This document shows, in pieces, positions 44,190-53,434 of a stretch of 64,000 nucleotides of DNA (its first letter is position 1; the number at the start of each line of letters is the position of its first letter). A program made the position numbers and the translations under genes. Origin of the DNA: Novipirellula artificiosorum (GTDB lineage: Bacteria; Planctomycetota; Planctomycetia; Pirellulales; Pirellulaceae); contig NZ_SJPV01000003.1 of assembly GCF_007860135.1 (NCBI RefSeq), positions 603,704 through 667,703 on the forward strand. Direction: 5' to 3'. The notes beneath the pieces were generated by a model, which did no database searches, was not told the DNA's origin, and worked only from the letters and a program-made list of their open reading frames with translations.

Positions 44190-45191
44190 ATGAGTCTTCA
44201 AACTTTCGAATCGTCTCTAGCTAACGCTGCGGAGTCTGTCATGGTGTCTGGCGATCCTTTCGCGGCTCAACGCTCGAATGACCCTGTTTTCACAGGACCA
44301 TCTGCCTCCGTCGGCAATCCAGTCGACTGGGATTACGCGGAGGCGTTTTCTCGCAATCTTGGATTGATCAACCCGGACGAGCAGCAGCGGCTACGGGATT
44401 GCAGTGTAGCGATTCCCGGTATGGGAGGCGTCGGTGGGCTGCACCTCATGACGTTGGTACGGATGGGTATCGGGCGGTTTCGTATTGCCGATGCGGACAC
44501 GTTTGCGGTTGGTAATTTCAATCGTCAATTCGGTTCAACGGTCGATTCGGTTGACCGGTCGAAAGCCGAGACCTTGGCCGCCTGTGCATTGTCGGTCAAT
44601 CCCGAACTCGACATCGACGTACGAAAAGAATTCATCAACGAATCGAATGTTGGTGACTTCCTGGATGGAGTCGATTTGTTGGTTGATGCGGTGGACTTCT
44701 TTTCTTTCGACGCTCGCCGATTGTTGTTTGCAGAAGCACGCAAACGAGGCATTTGGGCGGTGACGGCTGGTCCGATTGGATTCAGTACCGCATGGATTAG
44801 TTTCGATCCCAACGGAATGTCGTTCGACGAGTATTTTGACTTGAGCCCCAATCTCGATTCGCTCGACTTGTTCATAGCCTTTGCGATGGGGTTGGCGCCG
44901 AAATCGACTCACGTCCCCTACTTTGACTTTTCGCATGTCAATCGAGAAACCGGTCAAGGTCCCTCGGTAGCGTCCGCATGTCGGCTAGCAGGCGGGGTGG
45001 TCGGAGCGGAGGCGGTTAAGATCTTGCTCGGTCGCGGGCGGGTGAAGGCAGCACCGTACTACCATCAATTCGACGCCTATCGCTATTTGCTCAAAAAGGG
45101 AAAACTGCGATGGGGCAACCGAGGCCCCATGCAACGAATCAAAAGAAACATCATGCGTCGCCGCATGATCCAATTAGGCTTCAAACCGTAG
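44190..45191 (+). CDS. ThiF/MoeB-family E1-like adenylyltransferase
   Basis: 333 residues. The nucleotide-binding part (about 70-160) has IPGMGGVGGLHLMTLVRMG, RIADADTFAVGNFNRQFG and RSKAETLAACALSVNP, which are the GxGGxG, Asp, Arg and Lys residues of E1-like enzymes. LLVDAVDFFSFDARRLLFAEA and WAVTAGPIGFSTAWI follow. Zinc CXXC pairs are absent. E1-like proteins activate a carboxylate as an acyl-adenylate. Fusions of this domain to a nitroreductase domain (mycobacterial Rv1355c / MoeY type) are known; here a nitroreductase-like gene lies 1.4 kb downstream, as if the fusion were split. Substrate may be the N-acyl amino acid carboxyl group. The stop TAG is contributed by a family B repeat. Confidence 0.8.
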   Translation: MSLQTFESSLANAAESVMVSGDPFAAQRSNDPVFTGPSASVGNPVDWDYAEAFSRNLGLINPDEQQRLRDCSVAIPGMGGVGGLHLMTLVRMGIGRFRIADADTFAVGNFNRQFGSTVDSVDRSKAETLAACALSVNPELDIDVRKEFINESNVGDFLDGVDLLVDAVDFFSFDARRLLFAEARKRGIWAVTAGPIGFSTAWISFDPNGMSFDEYFDLSPNLDSLDLFIAFAMGLAPKSTHVPYFDFSHVNRETGQGPSVASACRLAGGVVGAEAVKILLGRGRVKAAPYYHQFDAYRYLLKKGKLRWGNRGPMQRIKRNIMRRRMIQLGFKP

Positions 45192-45714
45192 GCTGGAACA
45201 AACCGGCGCGGTCAAAATACAATCAACATTCAATCCTCACAAACACCAAATCAATCAAACAGACCCAACATCATGAAGCGACGGTGACGTTCCGGCACGA
45301 ACCCAATAGAACAACGTCCCAACCGGACCGTTCCCAGGTCAGTGTAGGCTGGAACAAACCGGCGCGGTCAAAATACAATCAACATTCAATCCTCACAAAC
45401 ACCAAATCAATCAAACAGACCCAACATCACGAAGCGACGGTGACGTTCCGGCACCATTTGGCAAACGACGTTCTGTCTCACATCATGCCGGGACTTCGCC
45501 GCTATCGCGTCTCGTCCCAGCCTACGCTACCATCGCATTAAAAAGACCCATCAACATTCAATCCTCACAAACACCAAATCAATCAAACAGACCCAACATC
45601 ACGAAGCGACGGTGACGTTCCGGCACGAATCGGCAAACAGCGTTCCACCTCACATTATGCCGGGACTTCGCCGCTGACGCGTCTTGTCCCAGCCTACGGT
45701 TGGTCCCAGCCTAC
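45188..45714. repeat. Family B repeat array, three units
   Basis: Units start GTAGGCTGGAACAAACCGGC (45188 and 45344) and share a long body with AATCCTCACAAACACC and CGACGGTGACGTTCCGGCAC; two have a palindromic end TGCCGGGACTTCGCCGC ... CCCAGCCTAC. The third (from about 45549) lacks the left end. The array runs from the stop codon of the ThiF-like gene to 18 bases before the RAYT start. Confidence 0.9.
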
Positions 45715-45732
45715 ACGAACGGGGCTTGGCTC

Positions 45733-46290
45733 ATGTCTGATTATCGCCGTTATTTCATTCCGGGGGCCATGTACTTTTTCACGGTAGTGACCTACCAGCG
45801 TCGGCCAATTCTGACGATGGATGCTGGGCGACAATGCTTGCGGAATGCGATTTCAGAAATCAAACAAAACCGTCCATTCGATCTGTTTGCGACCGTGCTG
45901 CTACCCGATCATTGGCATTGGGTCATGGCGCTGCCCTCAGGTGACGCCGACTATTCGACGCGAATCAAGCGGATCAAGGAAACGTTCAGTGAAGCGTGGT
46001 TGGCAGCCGGGATGCCAGAATCACCTGTCACACCAGCACAAAAGAAGAAAGGCATGCGAGGGATTTGGCAACCACGATTTTGGGAGCACACGATCAGGGA
46101 CGAAGCAGATTTGGAGAGATGCGTGGACTACACGCACTGGAATCCACGGAAACATGAGGTCGTCCGCAGAGTGCAGGATTGGCCGTGGTCCTCTTTTCAT
46201 CGTTTCGTCGAAGCAGGACAATACGATTTGGACTGGGGAGGCGAAATACCCAAAGCAGTCACCGACAAATGCGAATGGGGCGAACCGTAG
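45733..46290 (+). CDS. REP-associated tyrosine transposase (RAYT), family B
   Basis: 185 residues from ATG 45733. Landmarks: MSDYRRYFIPGAMYFFTVVT, the metal-binding motif LLPDHWHWVMALP (about 60-72), and the catalytic Tyr region WEHTIRDEADLERCVDYTHWNPRKH (about 120-146, given in part). WPWSSFHRF near 157 is typical. It is bordered on both sides by family B repeats and its stop TAG lies in the GTAGG start of the next repeat. Distinct from the RAYTs at 41064 and 63289. Confidence 0.87.
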   Translation: MSDYRRYFIPGAMYFFTVVTYQRRPILTMDAGRQCLRNAISEIKQNRPFDLFATVLLPDHWHWVMALPSGDADYSTRIKRIKETFSEAWLAAGMPESPVTPAQKKKGMRGIWQPRFWEHTIRDEADLERCVDYTHWNPRKHEVVRRVQDWPWSSFHRFVEAGQYDLDWGGEIPKAVTDKCEWGEP

Positions 46291-46624
46291 GCTGGAACAA
46301 ACTGGCGCGCTAATAAGCTCCATCACCACCCAATCCTCACCAACGTCAATCAACCAAACAAACCCAACATCACGAGGCGTCGGTGACGTTCCGGCACGAA
46401 CCCAATAGAACAACGTCCCAACCGGACCATTCCGGGGTCAGTGTAGGCTGGAACAAGCCGTCGCGGTCAAAATACAATCATCATTCAATCCTTACCAACA
46501 CCAACTCAACCATACAGACCTAATACCACGAAGCGTCGGTGACGTTCCGGCATAAATCGGCAAACAACGTTCCATCTCACATCGTGCCGGGACTTCGCCG
46601 CGGTCGCGGCTTGTCCCAGCCTAC
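46287..46624. repeat. Family B repeat array, two units
   Basis: Units begin at 46287 (GTAGGCTGGAACAAACTGGC) and 46443; the second ends with the palindromic TGCCGGGACTTCGCCGC ... CCCAGCCTAC at 46624, 12 bases before the start codon of the nitroreductase-like gene. Confidence 0.9.
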
Positions 46625-46635
46625 GCAAAAAAACC

Positions 46636-47688
46636 ATGATCGAACCACAAGTCCTCAATACGATCCTTGACGCAGCCGTAGCTGCTCCGTCGCCCGACAA
46701 CAATCAGCCGTGGTTGTTTCAAATTGATGGAGATCGAATCTCCGTCTTCATGGACACGCGCCGGTCATTGCCATCAGACGAATCGTCGATGTTCGACTTG
46801 ACTGCAATTGGTGCTGCCGTTGAAAACATGGTCATTGCTGCCGCACATCACGGCTATATCGCCACCCCGGTTTGGCAATCGTTTGATGGCGATCATCCGT
46901 CATGCGACAGTGCCGTTGTCGAAATCCAAATGACTCCAGGGGCTACCCCCGATCCGCTCTATCCGTTCATCAGCGAGCGATGCACCTGCCGCAAACCTTA
47001 CGACTCACAGCCGTTGGCCTCCGAACTGTGTCAACAACTCGAAGAGTCTGTGTTGCAGTTCTCGGACGTTCAAGTCGATTGGATCACCAGCAAACAGGAC
47101 AAAGCCTCGTTTGGCAAACTGGTCGCGAAAACCGACTCTCTCCGCTTTCGCCACCGTCCATTTCACGAGGAACTATTCCGACAGCTTCGTTTCAGCACTC
47201 ACGAGGCCGAGACGACAAACGACGGTTTGGATATCCGCACGCTAGAGTTGCCTTTTGGCGTTGCGACAGGATTGCGCTGCTTACGCAGTTGGTCCATCAT
47301 GCAGACGCTACACACCCTGCGGCTAACGCCGCTATTGACAATGCCATCGTCTCAAGCGGTCAGGGCAAGTGGAGCGATCGCATTCTTGTCGGTTCCAACC
47401 AAATCGAGCGAAGCGTTCTTCCGCGGTGGACGAGCAATCGAACGGTTCTGGCTGAAGGGAGCCGAGATGGGACTTTCCATGCATCCACTTGGAAGCCCTC
47501 CAATTTTCCTTCTGCAAGAACAACCAAAGCCGAATTTCCAAACAACCATTGATAGCGCACGTCATGGCCTAGCGAAGCTCCTACCGAATTTGGGGCAGCG
47601 AATTCTGCAACTAGCCTTCCGTGTCGGCAATAGTGCCCCACCCAGCGAACGTTCGCAAAGATTGCCAAGCGATGCAAGACAGTGCTGA
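46636..47688 (+). CDS. Nitroreductase-like flavoprotein
   Basis: 350 residues. AAVAAPSPDNNQPWLFQIDG (1-35 region) is the typical nitroreductase start with FMN-binding Ser/Asn/Gln, and RAIERFWLKGAEMGLSMHPLG (about 270-290) the second half of the FMN site. The middle carries SLRFRHRPFHEELFRQLRF, seen in the nitroreductase domains linked to ThiF/MoeY-like proteins. It probably uses FMN for oxidation or reduction of a small molecule; in a cluster making N-acyl amino acids, dehydrogenation of the amino acid part is attractive. No SD is evident in the repeat-derived leader. Confidence 0.72.
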   Translation: MIEPQVLNTILDAAVAAPSPDNNQPWLFQIDGDRISVFMDTRRSLPSDESSMFDLTAIGAAVENMVIAAAHHGYIATPVWQSFDGDHPSCDSAVVEIQMTPGATPDPLYPFISERCTCRKPYDSQPLASELCQQLEESVLQFSDVQVDWITSKQDKASFGKLVAKTDSLRFRHRPFHEELFRQLRFSTHEAETTNDGLDIRTLELPFGVATGLRCLRSWSIMQTLHTLRLTPLLTMPSSQAVRASGAIAFLSVPTKSSEAFFRGGRAIERFWLKGAEMGLSMHPLGSPPIFLLQEQPKPNFQTTIDSARHGLAKLLPNLGQRILQLAFRVGNSAPPSERSQRLPSDARQC

Positions 47689-47721
47689 TTGCAAAAGCCC
47701 AAGCTTCAGCCTGCAAAAATG

Positions 47722-47820
47722 GTAGGCTGGGACGAGCCCCAGCGAGTCCCGGCATTGTGAGGGTACAGCGAGCCGTCGCTGGAGTGGTTGCCGGAACTCC
47801 CGTTGGTCGTTCCAGCCTAC
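47722..47820. repeat. Family B-like palindrome
   Basis: A 99-base inverted repeat from GTAGGCTGGGACGAGCCCC to CGTTCCAGCCTAC, sharing the GTAGGCTGG start with family B but not its long body. It separates the nitroreductase and methyltransferase genes. Confidence 0.8.
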
Positions 47821-47968
47821 TGCAAACTCGACCGTATTACTGATAGGTTTCTCAAACTTAAAACACGCTCTCCCAAGGGAGGCGGCTGCGCGGCTTTCAA
47901 GGGGTGTTCCCCTCAGCGACCTATGCGCAGCTACCGTGCCAGGGCAACCGTCCATTGAAGGATTTACG

Positions 47969-48862
47969 ATGCCATCTGTATTCCAACTCCTACCGTTGAT
48001 TGTCCAGCAGAACTTTGGCAAGCAACAGCTAGAGCGAACTCCCGAACCAGAAGCGGTGACTGACAATTCCGACAATGTGTTGCAATACGATCGGGTGATG
48101 GAAACCAAGCTGGCCATCTCCTATGCAATCGCGATTGAAACAATTTATAAAGCAAGGACGAATCCGTTTGGCGGGCGAGCTCTTGACGTTTGCTGCGGCC
48201 CCGGCCACATGTCGATCAACTTAGCCAAGGAGCTGAAACTTGACGAACTAATTGGGATCGACCTGTCAGCACCGATGGTGGACGTCGCGTCGGCAAATGC
48301 CAAACAGCAAGGCCTGAGCAACCTCAGGTTTCAGGCCGGGGACGCAACCTCACTTGATAATCTCGGTGATGCAGAATTTGATCTATCCACAATGATGGAT
48401 GCAGCTCATCACATGCCATCACTGGACGTACTGAAGAAAGTACTTTTTGAGCTCGATCGCGTAACTCGTCCCGATGGACTGGTTGTGGTGATGGATTTAG
48501 TCCGCTTGCGTACAAAAGCGCTGACTGAAAAGTATGTGCAGATGCTCGGGCACGACTACGTCGAGAGAGGCCTGCCCAATTTCCTAGCGGACTTCCGCAA
48601 CTCGATGTACGCAGCATGGACACCGTCCGAGTTGTCATCCGCTGTCCAATCCGACAGCCGCAGAAAATGGAATTTAGTGGTGCCACGTGGTCTTCCGTTC
48701 GTCCAGTTTCTAATTGGCCAACCGATCAACAGCAGCGCACTATTCACAAAGCGGTCTCGTCTCTGGAAAAAGGGCGAGGACCCGGTCGCCGAGAGCGACC
48801 AAGGCGATTTGCGCATGGGCCGTCTGACAATGGCGACCGCCTCCGCCCGTTCTCTCAACTAA
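47969..48862 (+). CDS. SAM-dependent methyltransferase
   Basis: 297 residues from ATG 47969, with GAAGGA upstream. Class I fold: motif I ALDVCCGPGHMSINLA (about 71-86), IGIDLSAPMVDVA, the aspartate of RFQAGDATSLD and the post-motif DLSTMMDAAHHMPSLD, then VTRPDGLVVVMDLVR. A long N-terminal helix region (1-65) and C-terminal cap are present. It should methylate a small molecule, for example the carboxyl or hydroxyl group of the N-acyl amino acid. It is the last gene of the cluster; the IS66 element begins 18 bases after its stop. Confidence 0.83.
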   Translation: MPSVFQLLPLIVQQNFGKQQLERTPEPEAVTDNSDNVLQYDRVMETKLAISYAIAIETIYKARTNPFGGRALDVCCGPGHMSINLAKELKLDELIGIDLSAPMVDVASANAKQQGLSNLRFQAGDATSLDNLGDAEFDLSTMMDAAHHMPSLDVLKKVLFELDRVTRPDGLVVVMDLVRLRTKALTEKYVQMLGHDYVERGLPNFLADFRNSMYAAWTPSELSSAVQSDSRRKWNLVVPRGLPFVQFLIGQPINSSALFTKRSRLWKKGEDPVAESDQGDLRMGRLTMATASARSLN

Positions 48863-48952
48863 TCGCAGTGTGGCTTATAGTAAGCGTTCTATCTTCCCAT
48901 GTTGACGGGAGCGGTAGCGTGGTGGGTTTCTTTCCGCGTTTCGGAGAACCCC

Positions 48953-49300
48953 ATGGCACGATTGCCCAACCCTCAACTCGCTCAGCAGTGGCGCGAGCGG
49001 CTCGAACGATTTGCTCACTCTGAGTTGACCATCGCTGAGTTCTGTGAACTGGAAGGCTATTTATCAGCGTCGTTCTATCAGTGGCGTCGAAAACTTCGAT
49101 CTGGGGAACTTCGAAAGGCACCCGCTTTTGTTCCCGTGGACTTCAATCCCAGCGATTTGGAGGGCGGTGCCCAACGGGGCGTTGAGATTGACTTGCCCGG
49201 AGGAGCCATCGTCAAAGTACCAGTCGGCGCAACCATGGCCGAGCAACGGCAACTGATCGAAGCCGTTGTCCAAGCGACCTCTGCCGAGGTGGGCTCGTGA
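48953..49300 (+). CDS. tnpA: IS66 TnpA-like accessory protein
   Basis: 115 residues from ATG 48953 (the frame opens earlier). WRERLERFAHSELTIAEFCELEG and SASFYQWRRKL form the helix-turn-helix typical of IS66 Orf1; IDLPGGAIVKVPVGAT is the C-terminal part. Overlaps tnpB by 4 bases. It is thought to help the transposase bind DNA. Confidence 0.85.
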   Translation: MARLPNPQLAQQWRERLERFAHSELTIAEFCELEGYLSASFYQWRRKLRSGELRKAPAFVPVDFNPSDLEGGAQRGVEIDLPGGAIVKVPVGATMAEQRQLIEAVVQATSAEVGS

Positions 49301-49659
49301 TCGCAACCGCACCGACCACCCGGATCTTCGTTTACACTGCCGCCACCGATATGCGAAAGGGATTTTGTGGTTTGTCTGGGTTGGTCAAAGAGCATTTCAG
49401 TATCGATCTGTTCTCCGGTCACCTGTTCGTGTTCTTCAATCGCAAGCGGGATTATGTCAAGATTCTCGCTTGGGACAACGACGGGCTATCGATCTGGTCC
49501 AAGCGACTTGAGCGCGGCACGTTTGAAAAGCTCACACGCTGTGCCGATGGAAACTTTGAGATCGATTCGGCCGAACTGGTCATGATGCTTCGCGGCGTCC
49601 AGATCGAAGGAACTCACCGGCGAAAGCGTTACTCGATCGATTCAGACAAAGCGGTTTAG
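49297..49659 (+). CDS. tnpB: IS66 TnpB (Orf2) protein
   Basis: 120 residues. RIFVYTAATDMRKGFCGLSGLV, LFVFFNRKRDYVKILAWDNDGLSIWSKRLERG (given in parts) and the end of the domain GVQIEGTHRRKRY are diagnostic for IS66 Orf2. Required for transposition in studied elements; biochemical role unclear. Intact here. Confidence 0.9.
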   Translation: MIATAPTTRIFVYTAATDMRKGFCGLSGLVKEHFSIDLFSGHLFVFFNRKRDYVKILAWDNDGLSIWSKRLERGTFEKLTRCADGNFEIDSAELVMMLRGVQIEGTHRRKRYSIDSDKAV

Positions 49660-49689
49660 TCGAAGCGAAGAACTCCTTTTGAAAAATAC

Positions 49690-49722
49690 AAACGCAAGGT
49701 CGTCATCGGCCTTGCGTTTTTG
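49690..49722 (+). terminator. Hairpin with T-run between tnpB and tnpC
   Basis: AAACGCAAGG pairs with CCTTGCGTTT over a 10-base loop, followed by TTG. It looks like an internal terminator that would lower tnpC expression. Confidence 0.65.
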
Positions 49723-49745
49723 ATTCGGTTCGCTAAAACGGCCAC

Positions 49746-50108
49746 ATGGCTGCACCGGAGAAACAAGACGACTTGCAAAGCGTGTTGAGGTTCAACGCCG
49801 AGCTTGTCGAAACGGTTGAGCAGTTACAAAAAACCAATCAGCAACTTCGCGACGAACTGGATCTCTACCGCCGCAAATTGTTCGGACAATCTTCCGAGCG
49901 GCACGTCGAAGACGACTCGCAGTTGCACCTGTTCGATGTCGCCGAACCGGTAAGTGCAGAAGACGAAGATGACGAGCTCGATCCTCCGGAGCCTCGCAAG
50001 AAGCGGCGACGCAAGAAAAAGTCCGAGAAGCTACCGGCTCATCTGAAACGCAAGATCATCGAAGCGGACGTCTCGCCTCAAGAGCGAATGTGTTCTTGCT
50101 GTGGCGAA
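49746..50108 (+). pseudogene. tnpC: IS66 transposase TnpC, 5' part, cut by insertion
   Basis: The first 121 codons of the DDE transposase: coiled coil (ETVEQLQKTNQQLRDEL), YRRKLFGQSSER, a basic linker RKKRRRKKK and the start of the zinc finger CSCCGE. It stops where the IS3-like element begins; the remainder is at 54401-55669 and the frame would be restored exactly by removing the insertion plus one copy of CGAA. Confidence 0.9.
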
Positions 50109-50179
50109 TGTATTGCCTCAGCTGAATCTGGAGTTGTCTGCTGATCGAGTTATTCTATGGTCCAAAGGAGGGCCTCACG

Positions 50180-50494
50180 ATGACACGATCTCGACGAACG
50201 TTCACTGCCCAAGAAAAACTGACTGCCGTCCGACGATATTTGATTGATAGGGTTCCTGTTTCGGACCTTTGCGATGAACTTGGCTTGCAGCCGACGCATA
50301 TTTACCAGTGGCAAAAACAGCTCTTTGAAAATGGCGAGTCGGCGTTCACCAAGCCGAACCGAAAATCCAAGACCGGTGATGCCAAAGACAAAATAATTGA
50401 AGCTCTGGAATCCAAAATTCAGCTCAAAAACGAAGTTGTAGCTGAACTCCTTCAGGAACACGTTCAGCTAAAAAAAGAACTTGGGGAGCCCTGA
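50180..50494 (+). CDS. IS3-like transposase OrfA
   Basis: 104 residues. Helix-turn-helix (FTAQEKLTAVRRYLIDRVPVSDLC, LQPTHIYQWQKQLFENG) plus a C-terminal leucine-rich coiled coil (LLQEHVQLKKEL). It ends with TGA at 50492-50494. The downstream OrfB frame is the same frame beyond this stop, so no ribosomal slippage is needed; OrfB must start anew or by stop readthrough. Confidence 0.85.
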   Translation: MTRSRRTFTAQEKLTAVRRYLIDRVPVSDLCDELGLQPTHIYQWQKQLFENGESAFTKPNRKSKTGDAKDKIIEALESKIQLKNEVVAELLQEHVQLKKELGEP

Positions 50495-50551
50495 AAGGAA
50501 GCTGGGAGGGAAGCGAGGCATACGCAGCTTCCCCATGACACGCGAGACTCT

Positions 50552-51328
50552 GTGGTCGACTATGTCAATTACTGGACCGAGCGTGCCGAGATACCCGCCA
50601 AGCAGATCGTCCAGTGGCTCGGAGTGGCGTCAAGCAAGCTCTATGACTGGAAACAACGCTATGGCAAAGTCAACGAGCACAACGGCGCGATCCCTCGAGA
50701 CTTCTGGATGGAAGACTGGGAGAAGAAAGCGATTCTCGACTTTCATCATTCCAATCCACTGGAAGGTTACCGTCGTTTGGCGTTCATGATGCTCGATGCG
50801 GATGTCGTAGCGGTCAGCCCTTCATCGGTCTACCGAGTGCTTCGCGAAGCCGGAGTGATGGATCGCTTCAATGGAAAGAAATCCAAGAAAGGGACGGGTT
50901 TCGGGCAACCGTCAAAGCCGCACGACCATTGGCACATTGACGTCAGTTACCTGAACATATGCGGAACATTTTACTTTATGTGCAGCGTTCTTGATGGCTG
51001 CTCCCGCAGCATCGTTCACTGGGAAATACGCGAAAAGATGGAGGAGTGTGATGTCGAAGTGATCCTGCAACGCGCTCGTGAAAAATATCCTGGCGCGAAG
51101 CCTCGAATCATCACCGACAATGGGCCACAGTTCATTTCGCGTGATTTCAAAGAGTTCATTCGCGTCGCCGGGATGACACATGTCAAAACGTCGCCGTACT
51201 ATCCTCAAAGCAATGGCAAGATCGAGCGCTATCATCGCACGATCAAAGGCGATTGCATTCGGGTGACCCAGATTGAATCGGTCGAAGATGCTCGTCGTAT
51301 CGTCGAAGAGTATGTCCGGCATTACAAC
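50552..51328 (+). pseudogene. IS3-like transposase OrfB, 5' part, cut by insertion
   Basis: Integrase core with the DDE residues visible: HIDVSYLNICG (Asp), ITDNGPQFIS (Asp) and YYPQSNGKIERYHRTIKGD (Glu). The start may be the GTG at 50552 or upstream in the same frame. After EEYVRHYN the frame enters the serine recombinase element. The missing end is at 53964-54113. Confidence 0.88.
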
Positions 51329-51352
51329 TCATCTTCAGACTGCGCGTTTGTT

Positions 51353-53434
51353 CTAGAGGTCGGAAAAATCGAGGTTTTGTTGTTTCGAGTTTGGTCCCGC
51401 GGCCCTTCGGCCACGGTTCCTGCGGGCTTGATCGCATACGACACGGGCTTGGTCGGTCGCGAGGTCGCTGCGGTTCAAAACCCAGGGACCATCCGGCAAC
51501 GGATGGCAGGCTGATATCTTTCCTGCTTCAACTGCGATCCGCAGGGTCTTGGCACTGATAACCAGATGATCGGCCGCTTCGCTGAGTGTCATCCAGCCAT
51601 TTTTCTGTTTCTCTTCAGGACAAAGAATTGAGATGCCGTGATAGTTGCGCAGCGATGTGATCCGCTCTTTCGTAAAGCGATTGCCCCGACCGGTTCGTAG
51701 TCCATTGCGATTGAGTACTCCAGCGATATGTTGATCAGTGCAGACTCGCGACAACACTCGAACCGCCTCGATCGTGTCAGGTGCAGTAACGGTTGCCTTA
51801 CCTCGTTTGCGGCGTGGCACCGATAGTTCGGTATGAATGCCACCTTGCCAATGAATCACTAAATTGATTTCGCCAGCAACCTCATTCAAATCAACAACGA
51901 TCTCGCGAATCAGCGTACGTATGATTCGCTTCTTCAAGCGTTCACTCGAACCTTCGTCTTGCCAAATCAACTCGATGCTTGAAGCCAAGTCTTTGAAGTC
52001 GTCGGCCGTGATGTCCGACTTCGCCGGTGTTGCAGACTCCTCCTCGACGATTCGCTGCTTGATGCGATCGACTTCCATGAGTGCATGATTCCAACGGCGT
52101 TCCAGTTCATCGGCAACCAGACGATTCTCGGGGTCAGCCGCGTCGAATTGCTTTTGAGCACGGGCGGATTCGTACTGCGCCGCCTGGAGATCGCGATGCA
52201 GCGCCGATAGCACCGCATCGGCTTGTTGTGAAAACTGTTCTTTCGCCAAAACTGATGCCTCCAATGCTGCAGGCTGAAGCACTCGAAGAATTTCACGCGA
52301 CACCGCTGCATCGACAGGAATGCCTCCGAAGGCAATGCACTTCGGTTCCCCCGTATCCATATTCCCACGCAAACAGGAGTAGCGAACGAAGCGGTTCTTA
52401 CCTCCACCACTGTAAGCGACGGTCAGCTTTCGTCCACAGCGACCGCAACGAAACAGACCGGTCAGCAACGCCGGGCCACGCTTGACGGCACCTTTGGCTT
52501 CATAGCCACGGACGTTTTCGGCGACCATCGCTTCGATGCGTTGGAAATCCTCCCAGCTAATATAGCCTTCATGATGGTCCTTGATCAGCGAGACCCACTC
52601 TGACATCGGTTTGCGACGCGAACTCTTCTTCGCTTTCCCATTCTCGTATCGGTTGCCATGCTCCGTTTTCCCGAAGGCGTAAGCACCTGCATAACACGGA
52701 TTGCGAAGAATGTTCAGGATCGTTGAATTGCGAGGCGTTTTCCAGCTCAACTCGCCGCGTGCGTTTCGCTTTGGCATCTTGATCTCCTGCTCGATGAACC
52801 ACAACATCACCTGCCGAGCGCTGCCAAGCTCGAAGAACTTTTTGAACACCAATTCAATACGTTGCTGGACTCGCTTGTCGGGATCTTTTTCGATGCGTTG
52901 ATCGGGCGTTTTCAAAAACCCACCACAGGCTGTTATGACCAGTTCTCCTCGACGTGCTTTTTCATAGCGGGCTTCAAGTGATCGCTGCCGCAGCAAATCG
53001 AGCTCATATTCATTGAGACTACCCTTGAGTCCCAACAGCAACCGGTCGTTGCTGACACGCGGCGAATAGACTTGCTCGTGATCAACGAGAACGGTATCGA
53101 CAACACGGCAGACTTCAATCAATTGCTGCCATTCGCGACTGTTGCGTGCGAATCGCGACAACTCTCTCGCCGCGACCGCACCCACTTCGCCCATGCACAC
53201 GTCAGCGACAAGACGTTCAAAACCACTTCGCGTGATCGAACCGGATGCACTTTGGCCCAAGTCCTCGTCGATGACTTCGATGTCACTCCAACCAAGACTC
53301 TCGAGTCGCTGACGCATCGCATACTGAAGGCGTTTGCTCTCGGTATTGCTGACGACCTGGTAGGTCGATGACTGGCGGACGTAGAGAATGGCTTTCCGCG
53401 AGACATGCGCGGGTTTGATTTTATCACTCATCAA
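51353..53434 (-). CDS. Large serine recombinase
   Basis: 693 residues. Resolvase domain (about 12-160) with catalytic Ser in LYVRQSSTYQV and the ELSRFARNSREWQQL region; recombinase domain (about 185-300) with STILNILRNPCYAGAYAFGK; zinc ribbon (about 335-380: LFRCGRCGRKL ... YSCLRG with Cys later); coiled coil (about 395-480). The C-terminus has an excisionase-like helix-turn-helix (MTLSEAADHLVISAKTLRIAVEAGKI). Such enzymes integrate and excise elements at specific att sites. It appears intact and is the probable mover of this element. Confidence 0.92.
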   Translation of the reverse strand: MMSDKIKPAHVSRKAILYVRQSSTYQVVSNTESKRLQYAMRQRLESLGWSDIEVIDEDLGQSASGSITRSGFERLVADVCMGEVGAVAARELSRFARNSREWQQLIEVCRVVDTVLVDHEQVYSPRVSNDRLLLGLKGSLNEYELDLLRQRSLEARYEKARRGELVITACGGFLKTPDQRIEKDPDKRVQQRIELVFKKFFELGSARQVMLWFIEQEIKMPKRNARGELSWKTPRNSTILNILRNPCYAGAYAFGKTEHGNRYENGKAKKSSRRKPMSEWVSLIKDHHEGYISWEDFQRIEAMVAENVRGYEAKGAVKRGPALLTGLFRCGRCGRKLTVAYSGGGKNRFVRYSCLRGNMDTGEPKCIAFGGIPVDAAVSREILRVLQPAALEASVLAKEQFSQQADAVLSALHRDLQAAQYESARAQKQFDAADPENRLVADELERRWNHALMEVDRIKQRIVEEESATPAKSDITADDFKDLASSIELIWQDEGSSERLKKRIIRTLIREIVVDLNEVAGEINLVIHWQGGIHTELSVPRRKRGKATVTAPDTIEAVRVLSRVCTDQHIAGVLNRNGLRTGRGNRFTKERITSLRNYHGISILCPEEKQKNGWMTLSEAADHLVISAKTLRIAVEAGKISACHPLPDGPWVLNRSDLATDQARVVCDQARRNRGRRAAGPNSKQQNLDFSDL

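Noticed and set aside
45188..46624. Long direct repeats of about 155-180 bases as a CRISPR or satellite array
   Set aside because: The units contain a palindromic REP end, are split by a RAYT gene and have no unique spacers.
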